A DNA stretch of 64,000 nucleotides from Paragorgia papillata (taxonomy: Eukaryota > Cnidaria > Anthozoa > Scleralcyonacea > Coralliidae), in contig JAWNZC010000309.1 in NCBI GenBank assembly GCA_035771165.1, positions 1 to 64,000 on the forward strand. Reading direction: 5' to 3'. Positions 31,570 to 41,346 of this stretch are shown piece by piece. How positions within the stretch are numbered: the stretch's first letter is position 1; the number at the start of each line of letters is the position of its first letter. The notes below the pieces were generated by a model. That model worked only from the letters and a program-made list of their open reading frames with translations. It was not told the origin of the DNA and ran no database searches. A program made the position numbers and the translations under genes.

Positions 31570-31910
31570 TACCCGCGTTACTAGGTGATAAAAATACAAA
31601 TAAACCCTAGATCTTTCTTAAGCCGGTGTAATTAAAAAACCTTAAGTGGTATTATTTAATTGTTATTGCTGTTACTAGGTAATAAAATACAAATAAACGC
31701 TGCTAGATCTTTCTTAAGTGGTTGTAATTAAGCCCTTAAGTGGTATTAATTAATTGTTATTGTCGTTACTAGGTAATAAAATACAAATAAACGCTGCTAG
31801 ATCTTTCTTAAGTGGTTGTAATTAATCCCTTAAGCGGTATTAATTAATTGTTATTGTCGTTACTAGGTAATAAAATACAAATAAACGCTGCTAGATCTTT
31901 CTTAGGTGGA
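31570..31910. repeat. 94-bp tandem direct repeats, about 3.6 copies
   Basis: Copies start with gttactaggt near 31577, 31671, 31765 and 31859, spaced 94 bp. Each contains ctagatctttcttaag and a cttaagtggt/ggtattaattaattg section. The first copy is the most diverged. The array ends about 45 bp before the ATG at 31953. Regulatory or replication-origin iterons are possible. A mere minisatellite is the simple alternative. Confidence 0.8.
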
Positions 31911-31952
31911 GTAATAAAACGTTCCTTCTCAAGTATATTCAGTTCGTTGAAA

Positions 31953-32096
31953 ATGCAAAACATTTTAAAAGAAGCAGAAAAAATCCTCGACAAGAAAGAC
32001 CTGAGCGAAGCAAGAAATAGTTGCTGCTGGATTCTTAACTACGCGCGCAATACTGCGCAAAAACTATGGAGTTTACGGAACAGATCGTCCCTTTAA
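31953..32096 (+). CDS. Small hypothetical protein, 47 aa
   Basis: The start is the first ATG after the 94-bp repeat array. It is basic and helical, with an Asn/Arg-rich end. Codon use is less A/T-biased than in the virion genes. The next frames (32066-32179 and 32122-32400) overlap or follow closely, so the three may form a compact transcription unit. The function is unknown. Confidence 0.4.
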   Translation: MQNILKEAEKILDKKDLSEARNSCCWILNYARNTAQKLWSLRNRSSL

Positions 32097-32179
32097 TATC
32101 TTTTGCAGTTTACGGTGTTGTATGCGAGACGCTGAACTTTGCTATTTCAGTTTCGAAGACTGTAATGAAGATGAAGTGA
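32066..32179 (+). CDS. Overlapping small hydrophobic frame, 37 aa
   Basis: This is a short ATG frame with one hydrophobic segment (IVPLISFAVYGVVC) that might span a membrane. It overlaps both the preceding and the following frames. It may be real or a shadow. I list it because small membrane peptides are common in such regions and the frame begins in a reasonable ATG context. Confidence 0.2.
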   Translation: MEFTEQIVPLISFAVYGVVCETLNFAISVSKTVMKMK

Positions 32180-32400
32180 ACTTAATTCCGATATGTTGGC
32201 AATGCGTAAAGATCATATCAAATAACGAGAATAAAAATACTTTTACTGTGGAAAAGGGAACATTGTGCGTAAAATCAAAGATCGATCAATTATTTTATAA
32301 AACCGAATATATTCCGACATCGACGAAACAATTGGTCCACAAACGTTTGAATGTATTGTTTAAAAAACTAAATCCATTCTCTAATTCAATCAACCAATAG
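32122..32400 (+). CDS. Hypothetical protein, 92 aa
   Basis: The frame is intact. The N-terminus has several Cys residues (ELCYFSFEDC, PICWQC) that could bind metal. The C-terminus is basic. It ends immediately before the inverted-repeat region. No family is recognised. Confidence 0.45.
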   Translation: MRDAELCYFSFEDCNEDEVNLIPICWQCVKIISNNENKNTFTVEKGTLCVKSKIDQLFYKTEYIPTSTKQLVHKRLNVLFKKLNPFSNSINQ

Positions 32401-32404
32401 TTTT

Positions 32405-32820
32405 ATTTCTAAGTATTCTATTTTTTGATCATTGGAATGTTGTTTACACCGTTCTAAGTATTTTCCAACCTCTTTCATTTTTAATCTTATTACTTAAATA
32501 ATACTTAGAAATGACGTACATTCAAAATAAAATACTTAGAAACAGCGTAAACAACATTCCAATGATCAAAAAATAGAATACTTAGAAGATCAAATAGACC
32601 ATTTTTTGAATAAACAACATTCCAACCATACTATCATTAACCTTTTGACTTGGAACAATATAATACTTTGAAATAGATACTTAAGAACAACTATTTTTGA
32701 TCATTGGAATGTTGTTTTACCCGTTCTAAGTATCTATTTCTAAGTATTATATTTTTACCGAGTCAAAAGATTAATGATTTGGGTTTGGTTGGAATGTTGT
32801 TTACTCAAAAAAATGGTATA
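32405..32820. repeat. Two nested long inverted repeats
   Basis: Arm 32405-32465 is nearly the reverse complement of 32530-32592. Arm about 32600-32690 is the reverse complement of about 32715-32815. A 20-bp word close to gatcattggaatgttgttta occurs four times in alternating orientation, with ctaagtatt words around it. The arms could fold as two adjacent cruciforms of 60-90 bp. The region has no gene. Origin, hairpin terminus remnant, or a small inverted-repeat element are all possible. Confidence 0.75.
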
Positions 32821-32907
32821 ATGATCAAAAAATCAAATACTTGGAAAGAGACTTAGAAAGATTACTTAAAACGCTTTTGAGTAAACATCGAGTGGTCATA
32901 CAATAAA

Positions 32908-33165
32908 ATGGAGGATTACAACAATTATATAATCTACTACAACGAACTATGGTTAAACGAAACTACAGTTAGAGAAGACTGGGTAGTAAAGGATGATAAT
33001 ACCGCAACAGATGGTTGGTGGGTTATGAAGATAACCAAAAACGGATCTATTAAAAAGGTGCGGTATAGCAGGGATGCTCAAAACTTCAAAGAGATCTACT
33101 TTCTTCAGTCGGAAGTTTGGGAGGTAGAAAAACCGAGAAGAAACGAAGAAAATCAAGAACAATAA
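32908..33165 (+). CDS. Hypothetical protein, 85 aa
   Basis: The frame is intact from ATG 32908, acidic and rich in Tyr/Trp (WLNETT, DWVVKDD, DGWWVM). A 3' duplication of about 23 bp (aaaatcaagaacaataacat) lies across its end. No family is recognised. Confidence 0.45.
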   Translation: MEDYNNYIIYYNELWLNETTVREDWVVKDDNTATDGWWVMKITKNGSIKKVRYSRDAQNFKEIYFLQSEVWEVEKPRRNEENQEQ

Positions 33166-33466
33166 CATTTGTCAAAAAATCAAGAACAATAACATTTTAC
33201 GAAATTTAAAAGAACATAACAAGATTTTTAAAGGTGATCAAGAAACGAACATGATTTCAACAAATAAGCTGTTTATAGTTTTATTTGTTTTATATATATA
33301 TATTTTTTAGATTACTTATATTTTTATCTCTTAAAAGAACTTCAAAACACTCGATATCATAAAATGTTTTTTTACTATCCTAATTAAATGTTATTTCTAT
33401 AACTAAATCATTTGTTCATTGTTGTTGTTATTTTTTTTTAATCAATTGTTTGTTAAACACGATCAT

Positions 33467-33700
33467 TCATGGCTTCTTTTCCACGGTTATTTTACCATCC
33501 TTCCAAAGCGATACGGTTGAACCGTCCTTTAAATGTACATCTGTTTTTTCTTCATAACCGCAATAGCAGCAATCTCCTTCTCCTCCTTCCGGCTTTACTT
33601 TCTCTTCAAACTTTTTAATCAATTCATTAGCATAATGTGACTGAGCATAACATAAAAACAAACAAGCAATTATAGCTGTACCGTATATATATTTCCACAT
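33467..33700 (-). CDS. Small secreted or membrane protein, 77 aa
   Basis: I start it at ATG 33700 (MWKYIYGTAIIACLFLCYAQ), which gives a typical signal peptide or anchor of about 20 residues. An upstream ATG at 33748 would add a second hydrophobic stretch. The rest is a small domain with CCYCGY and two beta-like segments (TDVHLKDGSTVSLWKDGKITV). No family is recognised. It is probably a host-facing accessory protein, by inference from the signal peptide. Confidence 0.45.
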   Translation of the reverse strand: MWKYIYGTAIIACLFLCYAQSHYANELIKKFEEKVKPEGGEGDCCYCGYEEKTDVHLKDGSTVSLWKDGKITVEKKP

Positions 33701-33970
33701 ATTCTCTTGAATTATTTCAAAGAAACACGCAAGCAAGAGAAGAAACATAATAAAGCAAAAACCAAAAACACACTGTATTTTTATAACCTTAATTCATCCC
33801 AAAACAAACTTAAAAAAGCTAAACAATAAACAATAAATTATAAAATTCGGTTAAAAAACTAGCGTTAAATTACATAATAATGCCCAAATAAGGTGATAAA
33901 AGGTAAAAAAACATAAAAAAATATCAATTAAGAGAAGCTACGCAGTTTTTTTTATTCACTCGCTTACAAA

Positions 33971-34558
33971 ATGGAGACTATCGAAGTATCACTTAACAAA
34001 GAGACATGCTTAATTTGTAGTGATGAATTTAAAAGACTTCCATCAGGAAGACTATTCATATGGCGTGACACATATCAAGCTCATCTAGCCAGATTGACAA
34101 ATGAAACCAACAGCGCGTACCCACTGCTCCGATATTTAACATATTTTCCGAACAAGAACGAACTAGAACAATGGCTTGTTACAGAGAGACCAGCTTCAGC
34201 TGAATACGCTGCAGTATACCAAGCGGATAGTTGTATGCTATTTACAATATTTCCCTATGTTGAACACTTTATTAAACTACCCACAAGACTCTGTCTTCAA
34301 TGGATTGCGATGGTATCACAAATGGATAATACAAAACTAGACTATCAATTATCAATAGAAACTGAATGTGCTTTTTTAATTGAAATTTCATTAGAAATGA
34401 TTGTCATAGCGAAATGTAATGTGCTTCTAAAGAATTTATTATCAATTTCATGTAAACATGAAAACAAACATAACTATGAAAGAATTATCAACAAAAGAAG
34501 AAATAAAAGGAAAAGAGAATTAGAAAATACGATCCATGAACAAATAGAAGAAGCGTAA
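33971..34558 (+). CDS. Hypothetical protein with N-terminal CxxC, 195 aa
   Basis: The frame is intact. Residues 14-17 form CLIC, then a mixed domain, and a Lys/Arg-rich C-terminus (KRRNKRKREL) that could be a nuclear signal. Just after the stop the sequence aaggtatgt looks like a 5' splice site. The final 71 bp overlap the minus-strand gene at 34488-34721. No family is recognised. Confidence 0.5.
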   Translation: METIEVSLNKETCLICSDEFKRLPSGRLFIWRDTYQAHLARLTNETNSAYPLLRYLTYFPNKNELEQWLVTERPASAEYAAVYQADSCMLFTIFPYVEHFIKLPTRLCLQWIAMVSQMDNTKLDYQLSIETECAFLIEISLEMIVIAKCNVLLKNLLSISCKHENKHNYERIINKRRNKRKRELENTIHEQIEEA

Positions 34559-34721
34559 GGTATGTAAAAAAAATTATTACCCTTTCTTCTCTCTTTTGTT
34601 TTTCTTTACATTCTTCAAATAAATCTTTCATCGCTTCGGGATTATTATTAAAATATTCAGCAAACGATTCACAAATACTTCTCTTATACGCCATTGCTGC
34701 CTCCAACTCGGTTGGTTCCAT
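34488..34721 (-). CDS. Small hypothetical protein, 77 aa
   Basis: It begins with an acidic, helical segment (MEPTELEAAMAYKRSICESF) and ends in a hydrophobic, Phe-rich stretch. The codons after about residue 47 contain a sequence (agaaagggtaataa) that resembles a donor splice site, so the real C-terminus may differ. It is antiparallel to the end of the preceding gene. Confidence 0.35.
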   Translation of the reverse strand: MEPTELEAAMAYKRSICESFAEYFNNNPEAMKDLFEECKEKQKREERVIIFFTYLTLLLFVHGSYFLILFSFYFFFC

Positions 34722-34791
34722 TTTTAAGGTATGATTTTTTTTATATTCTCTCTCTTATATTCTCTCTCTCTCTTTATTTTTTTTCTTTTAG

Positions 34792-34992
34792 ATGGAAACA
34801 TGTACTAGTTGTTCGAATTATATTAATCGTGAACTTATATTTTGTTTCTTTACTTGTCAAGAATGCGAAGTTAAAGCATTTTTTTGTAAATTTTGTACAG
34901 AGTATAATAGTAAAAAAGTTAAGGTTAAAATCTTTAAACGTTGTGATTGTATAAATAGACAACAACGCTGGTGGAAAAAATATAATCTTTAA
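34792..34992 (+). CDS. Cysteine-rich zinc-binding-type protein, 66 aa
   Basis: Cys pairs at residues 4/7, 22/25, 32/35 and 51/53 make a plausible double zinc site. The tail is basic. Immediately before the ATG lies a pyrimidine tract and tttttttcttttag, a strong 3' splice site, so a 5' exon or leader may be spliced on. The family is unknown. A small RING-, ribbon- or transcription-type finger is possible. Confidence 0.45.
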   Translation: METCTSCSNYINRELIFCFFTCQECEVKAFFCKFCTEYNSKKVKVKIFKRCDCINRQQRWWKKYNL

Positions 34993-35146
34993 AAATAATA
35001 CTTGTAATAAAAAAACATTGGAAATAAATTTTTTTACCTTTTACCAGAAACAAGCATTTTTTTTACCATGAATAATCCAATCTACAAACCCAAAAACAAA
35101 TATCCAAAACAATATCCAAAATAATAGATTCATTATCCCATTTTTA

Positions 35147-35374
35147 TTAAACATTTATTTTTGAAAATGCGATATACGTTGTCCAATCAATCGATGTTTC
35201 CTTCTTGTACTTTATCCACAGATATAAAATGATACTTTCCTCTTTGTCAATATGGAAATCTGTCTGTATCTCTCTTTGCATTTGTTTAATAAATTTGTTC
35301 ACTAAAACCTTCTGATTTTTTAAATCACATAATTGCACAACCTCCCAATAATTCTTGCGTGCTGCTTCATCCAT
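35147..35374 (-). CDS. Hypothetical protein, 75 aa
   Basis: The start is ATG 35374 (MDEAARKNYWEVV), a few bases after the stop of the upstream gene. It is helical and charged, then a hydrophobic/aromatic part (IILYLWIKYKKET). The tight coupling to the gene at 35377-35745 suggests one transcript. The function is unknown. Confidence 0.45.
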   Translation of the reverse strand: MDEAARKNYWEVVQLCDLKNQKVLVNKFIKQMQREIQTDFHIDKEESIILYLWIKYKKETSIDWTTYIAFSKINV

Positions 35375-35376
35375 GT

Positions 35377-35745
35377 TTAAGTACAATTCTCCTTCACTTT
35401 TAAAATATAATCTTTATAAAACACAACTTTTCCCAAAAACTTATGAAAATCGCTTTTTTTCAAAGTATCCAAAGTATAAAGATTTCCCAAGGGGTATCCA
35501 TAATATTTTTCAATCTCTACTGCAGAAACCACTTCAAACAAAAGTTCCATATTTATTTCTTCTTCATTAGCATCTTTAATAACTTCCTCATTATCTTCCC
35601 CTCCACGTATAATAACTTCCTCTCCCCCACGTAATATCAAATTACTATCAGGATAAAATTCCCTAAAATAATTTAATTTTTCAACTGATAAAAACTTCTC
35701 CTTCGATTGATCTGAGAAAAACTTCATCCATATCGCTTCAACCAT
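35377..35745 (-). CDS. Hypothetical acidic protein, 122 aa
   Basis: The frame is intact from ATG 35745. A TATA-like ttatataaa lies about 40 bp upstream on this strand (near 35788). The middle has two GGEE(V/D) repeats (LRGGEEVIIRGGED) and an acidic stretch. No family is recognised. It is the rightmost clear gene of the Polinton-like block. Confidence 0.5.
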   Translation of the reverse strand: MVEAIWMKFFSDQSKEKFLSVEKLNYFREFYPDSNLILRGGEEVIIRGGEDNEEVIKDANEEEINMELLFEVVSAVEIEKYYGYPLGNLYTLDTLKKSDFHKFLGKVVFYKDYILKVKENCT

Positions 35746-35759
35746 TTTTTAAAAACCGA

Positions 35760-36352
35760 CTAAAAAATAAATAAATAACCCAATTTATATAAACAAGTAT
35801 CAAAAAACAAAATATCCAAAAACAATGAAAATATATTTTTATAAAAAATATTTTTTAAAATGAAAAAATATATTTTTTCTATAAATTAAAAATATGTTTT
35901 CCTATTCTAAACATATATGGTAAAACGTAAAATTTCAAAAAAACAAAGACAACAACAACTACATATTCAATAACAATTATTTTTTATTAGTTTTTTCCTT
36001 AGCGATATCAACCTTCACGGTATCAACGTTCACTACTTCTATACTTCAAAAGAAAAAAAAATTTTTTTTCCTTTTTTTAAAAAAATTGTTTTTTACATCA
36101 CACACAAGGAAAAAATACATACACATACAAAAAAAATCAACCCTCCCCCCCGACCTCAAACCACACCCATGAATTCATTAAAAATAAAGTAGCCAACACC
36201 TACTCTCTAGCACCCTCCGTCCAAAATCGACGTTAATTTATTCCTACTTGCTCCTGATTGGTTGAAAAAAAAAATAAAGCAATCTGATTGGTTAACGACT
36301 AGTTACCAACCTCCAACACATTAAAAAAAATTACATTTATTAGTACACTACT
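35760..36352. other. AT-rich spacer between viral block and satellite
   Basis: No gene is seen. It holds A/T runs, a C-rich stretch (about 36141-36175), and ordinary-composition sequence after 36170. The right end of the viral block should lie here, but I found no terminal inverted repeat matching the left side by eye. Confidence 0.45.
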
Positions 36353-37339
36353 TACCCCTATATCAAAGTTAGACCCATTTTTACATAACATACTTCGATT
36401 AGCTCGATTGATCTGAAATTTCAGTGTTATACTGCATTACATGATTAAAGATGATGTGCAAAATTTCAGACTGAAATTCGATCGCGAAGTTTGTGTTCAA
36501 TAACACTGTGGGGTCATAACACTGTAGTTATATACCCCTATATCAAAGTTAGACCCATTTTTACATAACATACTTCGATTAGCTCGATTGATCTGAAATT
36601 TCAGTATTATACTGCATTACATGATTAAAGATGATGTGCAAAATTTCAGACTGAAATTCGATCGCGAAGTTTGTGTTCAATAACACTGTGGGGTCATAAC
36701 ACTGTAGTTGTATTATACCCCTATATCAAAGTTAGACCCATTCTTACATAACATACTTCGATTAGCTCGATTGATCTGAAATTTCAGTATTATACTGCAT
36801 TACATGATTAAAGATGATGTGCAAAATTTCAGACTGAAATTCGATCGCGAAGTTTGTGTTCAATAACACTGTGGGGTCATAACACTGTAGTTGTATTATA
36901 CCCCTATATCAAAGTTAGACCCATTCTTACATAACATACTTCGATTAGTTCGATTGATCTGAAATTTCAGTATTATACTGCATTACATGATTAAAGATGA
37001 TGCGCAAAATTTCAGACTGAAATTCGATCGCGAAGTTTGTGTTCAATAACACTGTGGGGTCATAACACTGTAGTTATATACCCCTATGTAGATTAGCTCG
37101 ATTGATCTGAAATTTCAGTATTATACTGCAAAGATGATGCGCAAAATTTCAGACTGAAATTCGATCGCGAAGTTTGTGTTCAATAACACTGTGGGGTCAT
37201 AACACTGTAGTTATATACCCCTATGTAAAAGTTAGACCCATTTTTACATAACATACTTCGATTAGCTCGATTGATCTGAAATTTCAGTATTATACTGCAT
37301 TACATGATTAAAGATGATGTGCAAAATTTCAGACTGAAA
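36353..37339. repeat. 180-bp satellite, left segment, about 5.5 units
   Basis: The units begin tacccctatatcaaagttag and repeat every 180-184 bp. One unit (about 37080-37200) has two internal deletions. The last is cut at tttcagactgaaa by the transposon. Same consensus as the long array to the right. Confidence 0.95.
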
Positions 37340-37463
37340 CACGGCGATTTCAACCCTTCTTTGCTAGACCAGGATGCTTTGCGACTTTTGAGTGAGCTTT
37401 CGAGTTGAGCTTTTAGCGGTTTTGCCTATGGCGCATGCGTACGGCGTTGTTTATGTTTTCAAG

Positions 37464-38509
37464 ATGGCGGCTATGTTGTCCCCTCTTGGTAACGATCTGG
37501 AAGTAACTCCTTCTACTGATGTTTTAAAAGAGCTCTTTCGTCAGCAAGTGATAGTTTTTGAAAGAAAATTAATTACAAAGATTACTGACAACAATGTATT
37601 TCGAGTAACAAGAGACAAACCAATGGAAAAGTGTGTTGTTCTAGATGCGTTTAGACTCGTGTTCATGAAATCCATTTCTAATCGATTCAACAAGTCTGAA
37701 AGAGTCGATGAACTGCCTGTTTGTTTTGTTCTAAACACTCTGGACCGAATGATGGAAGTATTTAGTGCCAAAGCATTGGTTAGAAGGTTCAGATCTGGAG
37801 ATTTCACCGTGATTTTACCCTTCTTCGTAGTTGCTTGTGACATTGACATTTCTACTCAAGAAAAACTATGTGCCGGTCAATTTGTCTTTGCTATCGAAAA
37901 AGCTGGTGGCTGTTTTAAGTGTTTGATTCCGTATGGTGGTACAGATCCTAATGCTGAAGATCAGACGGCGATACTGGAGGGATATGTTAACACATACATC
38001 GAAACAAGCAAAGATAGACTTTGGTTTCCAAATTACAAAGGTGAAGGTGCTTTAGTTGTAGAGAGAGGATTTGATTTTGTCTATTCGCCATGTAATGTGA
38101 TAAAGCCAGACAGCGTTATTGTACTGCGAGGAAAAGTATATCAAGTAATTGCCGTTGTGAATGACACTTTCGACTCAACTAGAGATCTTGTTCGTTTAAA
38201 CTACGCTCCTGATTTTAATTCAAAGCACTGTGCATATCAGATTAAAAGAACCAGTTTCAAATTCTTGCCAGATCTTTGGATATCCCATGTGATAAAGTTA
38301 TCTACATCAGGAAAATGAAGTTAATCTACAAAGAGGATGAAATATCTACAAATGGCCATATTGAATTGCGATTCTGGAATGCAGCTTTTAATAAAATGGG
38401 CATTTTAACACAAGATGTTGCAATTCCTGCTTCTGAAGTTGAAAGTATCATAACATACATATTTTTACATTATTATTTTATCGAACTCGTAAGGTACTTT
38501 ATTATATAG
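37464..38509 (+). pseudogene. Transposon protein of unknown function
   Basis: The ATG at 37464 lies in an excellent context (caagatggcgg) and gives 284 residues to TGA near 38318. The next frame (to 38509) continues with NGHIELRFWNAAFNK after a phase change near 38275, so the C-terminus is probably displaced. No domain is recognised. The sequence is globular, alpha/beta, with C-x-x-C-like Cys residues (GGCFKCLIP). It lies on the opposite strand to the transposase and may be the second, DNA-binding or accessory protein of the element. Confidence 0.5.
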
Positions 38510-39450
38510 ATATCGATGAATACCAGGATTTTTTCTCCATGTAATAAAAGTGATATCTTCACATGTGACGATAAATATGATACCTTCACATGTGAAGATA
38601 TCACTGTCCTCAGCACTACAGCAAAATCAACTAATAGCTTTCTTCTTGATAATTTATTGATAACTACAAAAAGTTTATATAATAAACAGAACATTACATG
38701 GTTGCTTGGAGATATTATTCTTGTGTTTTTATATCTCACTCGTTCGATTCACTCACTTGTGAGATATTACAAACACTCGAAAATAAAATTTGTATCTCTG
38801 CATGGCCATGTAATTAATTAATAATAAATAATTTATAATAAATAAATAAATAAATATATAATATCCTCTAAGTATTTGGCAGTTACATGTCAGCAGTTGC
38901 TTCATCCTCTGAATCTTCAAAGTGTACGACTGGCTGAGATGGATGCATAGGACAGCTTTTATTTTTTTTGTTATGGCCTGGCTGTTGACAAGCAGAGCAA
39001 GTGATGTTTCGTTTTTCTGTGAACAATGTGCCTGTATAATGGAACTGTTGTGTGCGAATCCTTGTGGTAATGGTTAAAAACCTCTTCATATCCTGGTTGG
39101 TACCACTCCATTCCATAGTTTTAATGGATTTGTTTAAATGCTCTGAAGCCATACAAGAAAAGTATCCATAGCCCCAACCAAGCATTTCAAACCAAAACTT
39201 CATTTGTTGTGGAATATGGTCCCTTAATATATGCAAATAAGGAAGCGTCGCAGTGCACTGGGCAGGACCATACTCTTTCAACTTTTGAAAAAACAGTTCA
39301 GACCTCTCCTTGATTGTTGACACTCGAGCAAGTGTTGTTTTACAGTCACGGATATCTCTGAAAATAATAACATGTTTAATTGTTTCACTGACATTTTATT
39401 AAATAACATTTAATTAATAATGTTTGTATAATTCAATTAATGTATATGCT

Positions 39451-39657
39451 GCAAAAGCACAATCATGCATAACGACCAGTAACTAAGGTAAGCTATCAGG
39501 TAACTAAGGATACTGTAGGTTAGATAGCTGAACAGCAATGAGTTTTGTTTTTCCTAATTGAGGAAAGTACACTCGTCACTGTTGGCTAATTTAACAAAAC
39601 CCTTAGTTACAGTAGCTTACCTTAGTTTCCGGTCATTATGCATGATTGTGCTTTCGC
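39451..39657. mobile_element. MITE-like inverted-repeat element, 207 bp
   Basis: About 44 bp at each end are inverted copies with few mismatches (gcaaaagcacaatcatgcat at the left; its complement at the right). It lies between transposase exons, on the intron side. The centre is unrelated. No coding sequence. Confidence 0.75.
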
Positions 39658-40015
39658 ATGATTGCTATCTACTGTAGTTACATGCATGAAAATATATTTT
39701 AATTCCACCCCACCCCCCTCCCTCCCCTCCCTCACAGGGACAATTACTATATGTTAAAAAGGGCCCAAATTATCTAAAAACAAACTTATGCTCATTTGGC
39801 AGTTTACTTTAGTTGAAGTCTATACTAAACCTTGCAATATCATCAAATTTAATCATACAAATAATGTAACTGCCTCAACTTTAAAAAACTAGGAGAATTC
39901 CATGTCTCGCTTGCCTAAAATGTAAAAAAACTGACTTGGTTTATTTTGAGTACCATTAGTTCAATAAACGTTTTATGGTATTGAGTCAATAACAAGTGTT
40001 TACATGTATAGCCAA

Positions 40016-40248
40016 CTACACAAACTAACCTGGGTTGACCCTAACTTGGGTTAGATCTAACCCGGGTTAAACTAAGTGTAAATGTGACTAACCTGGGGCA
40101 AATCTGGGTTAAACTAACCCACCTCTGGAGTTGGGTTAGTTTAACCTGGGTTCACCCTGGGTTAGTTACATTTACACTTAGTTTAACCTGGGTTTGCCCA
40201 GGGTGAGATTTCACCCAGGTTAGGGTTAACCCAGGTTAGTTTGTGTAG
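40016..40248. mobile_element. Near-perfect palindrome, 233 bp (snap-back MITE)
   Basis: The left half ctacacaaactaacctgggt... is the reverse complement of the right half over nearly its full length, with a short loop near 40125-40140. Internal (aacctgggtt)-type words repeat. Non-coding, between exons of the transposase gene. Confidence 0.8.
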
Positions 40249-40779
40249 TATAAATTGGGCTTATAATACTCAGTTTCCCATAATACATGTTTTTGTATTA
40301 CCTTTAAAAAATATTCAACAAGCTTCTTGCAGTTATCTTCTAACAACTTGCAATCATTTCCTGTCATTTTCAATGTAGTACTGCCATCATAGAATTTGTT
40401 TTTGCTAGAAAGAAATACATGTTTAGTGTACAGTGTACTAACCTTTACATCTAGTATAAAAATACCATATTTAACTGATGAAAACATTAATGTGATTTTG
40501 ATTATTATGAAATTGTACATTTACCTTTTATGATAAGTTTCTATCTGGTAAGCAAGATATCCACAATTGATGTTTCTTAGTGCAGCAGGCAACTGTGTTT
40601 CCTGCCCCCTCTTTGAAACTATTCCAAACAGCATTTTCCATAAACTTCTGTGTATGGCAAGAATCAAGTGCAACCCACATGGAAGAAGGCAACTTTCACT
40701 AAATGCAGAAAATATTGGCATTCCCTAAAGAAATAATAAAAATGTTCCAAATAGTCAAAATAATGATGTACTCTGTTAA

Positions 40780-41346
40780 GGGGTCTTTTACCGCATAGCT
40801 GAAAAACACAGTTTCTTTAATAACTCTTTCAATCTTAAACCTATGAAATTGAGTTTTGTACCTAAAGTGATATTTTATATATGTTTCTTAAAATTGTAAG
40901 CATAGCCATATTGACTTCTGGTGGTCACGTGAAATTAAGGTGAGCAAAACAGGAATTTCAAAATGGGGTGGTGGTGTATAATTATGTGAATCTAAAATAT
41001 TTTGATATGGGGTTGTTAAGTAAAATTACCTTAACAAGAATCTGTCTGGACTGGTTGAATATTATTCTTTGTTAAAGCAGAAAGTAGAAATATTAAAAAT
41101 CTTGACTTGGTCATGTGACTGGTTTTGTCAATTATTCCTTTAACCAAAAAAGGGAAGGACAATCATTCCGTACACATTCTTGCTAAGGTTATTAGTACTT
41201 AACAACTCCACATCAAAAGATTTTGGATTCATATCAACCACGGGAAGTCAACATGACCATGCTTAAAATGTTAAGAAATCTAAATATCACTTTAGGTCCA
41301 TTATTACAGAAAATGTGTTTTTCAATGAACCGGTAAAATACCAGCC
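40780..41346. mobile_element. TTAA-flanked non-autonomous element, 567 bp
   Basis: TTAA precedes (40776-40779) and follows (41347-41350). The ends are inverted over about 45-60 bp with mismatches (ggggtcttttaccg / ggctggtattttaccg on the other strand, then tgaaaaacaca in both). TTAA target sites fit piggyBac- or Kolobok-type transposases. No coding capacity. Confidence 0.7.
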
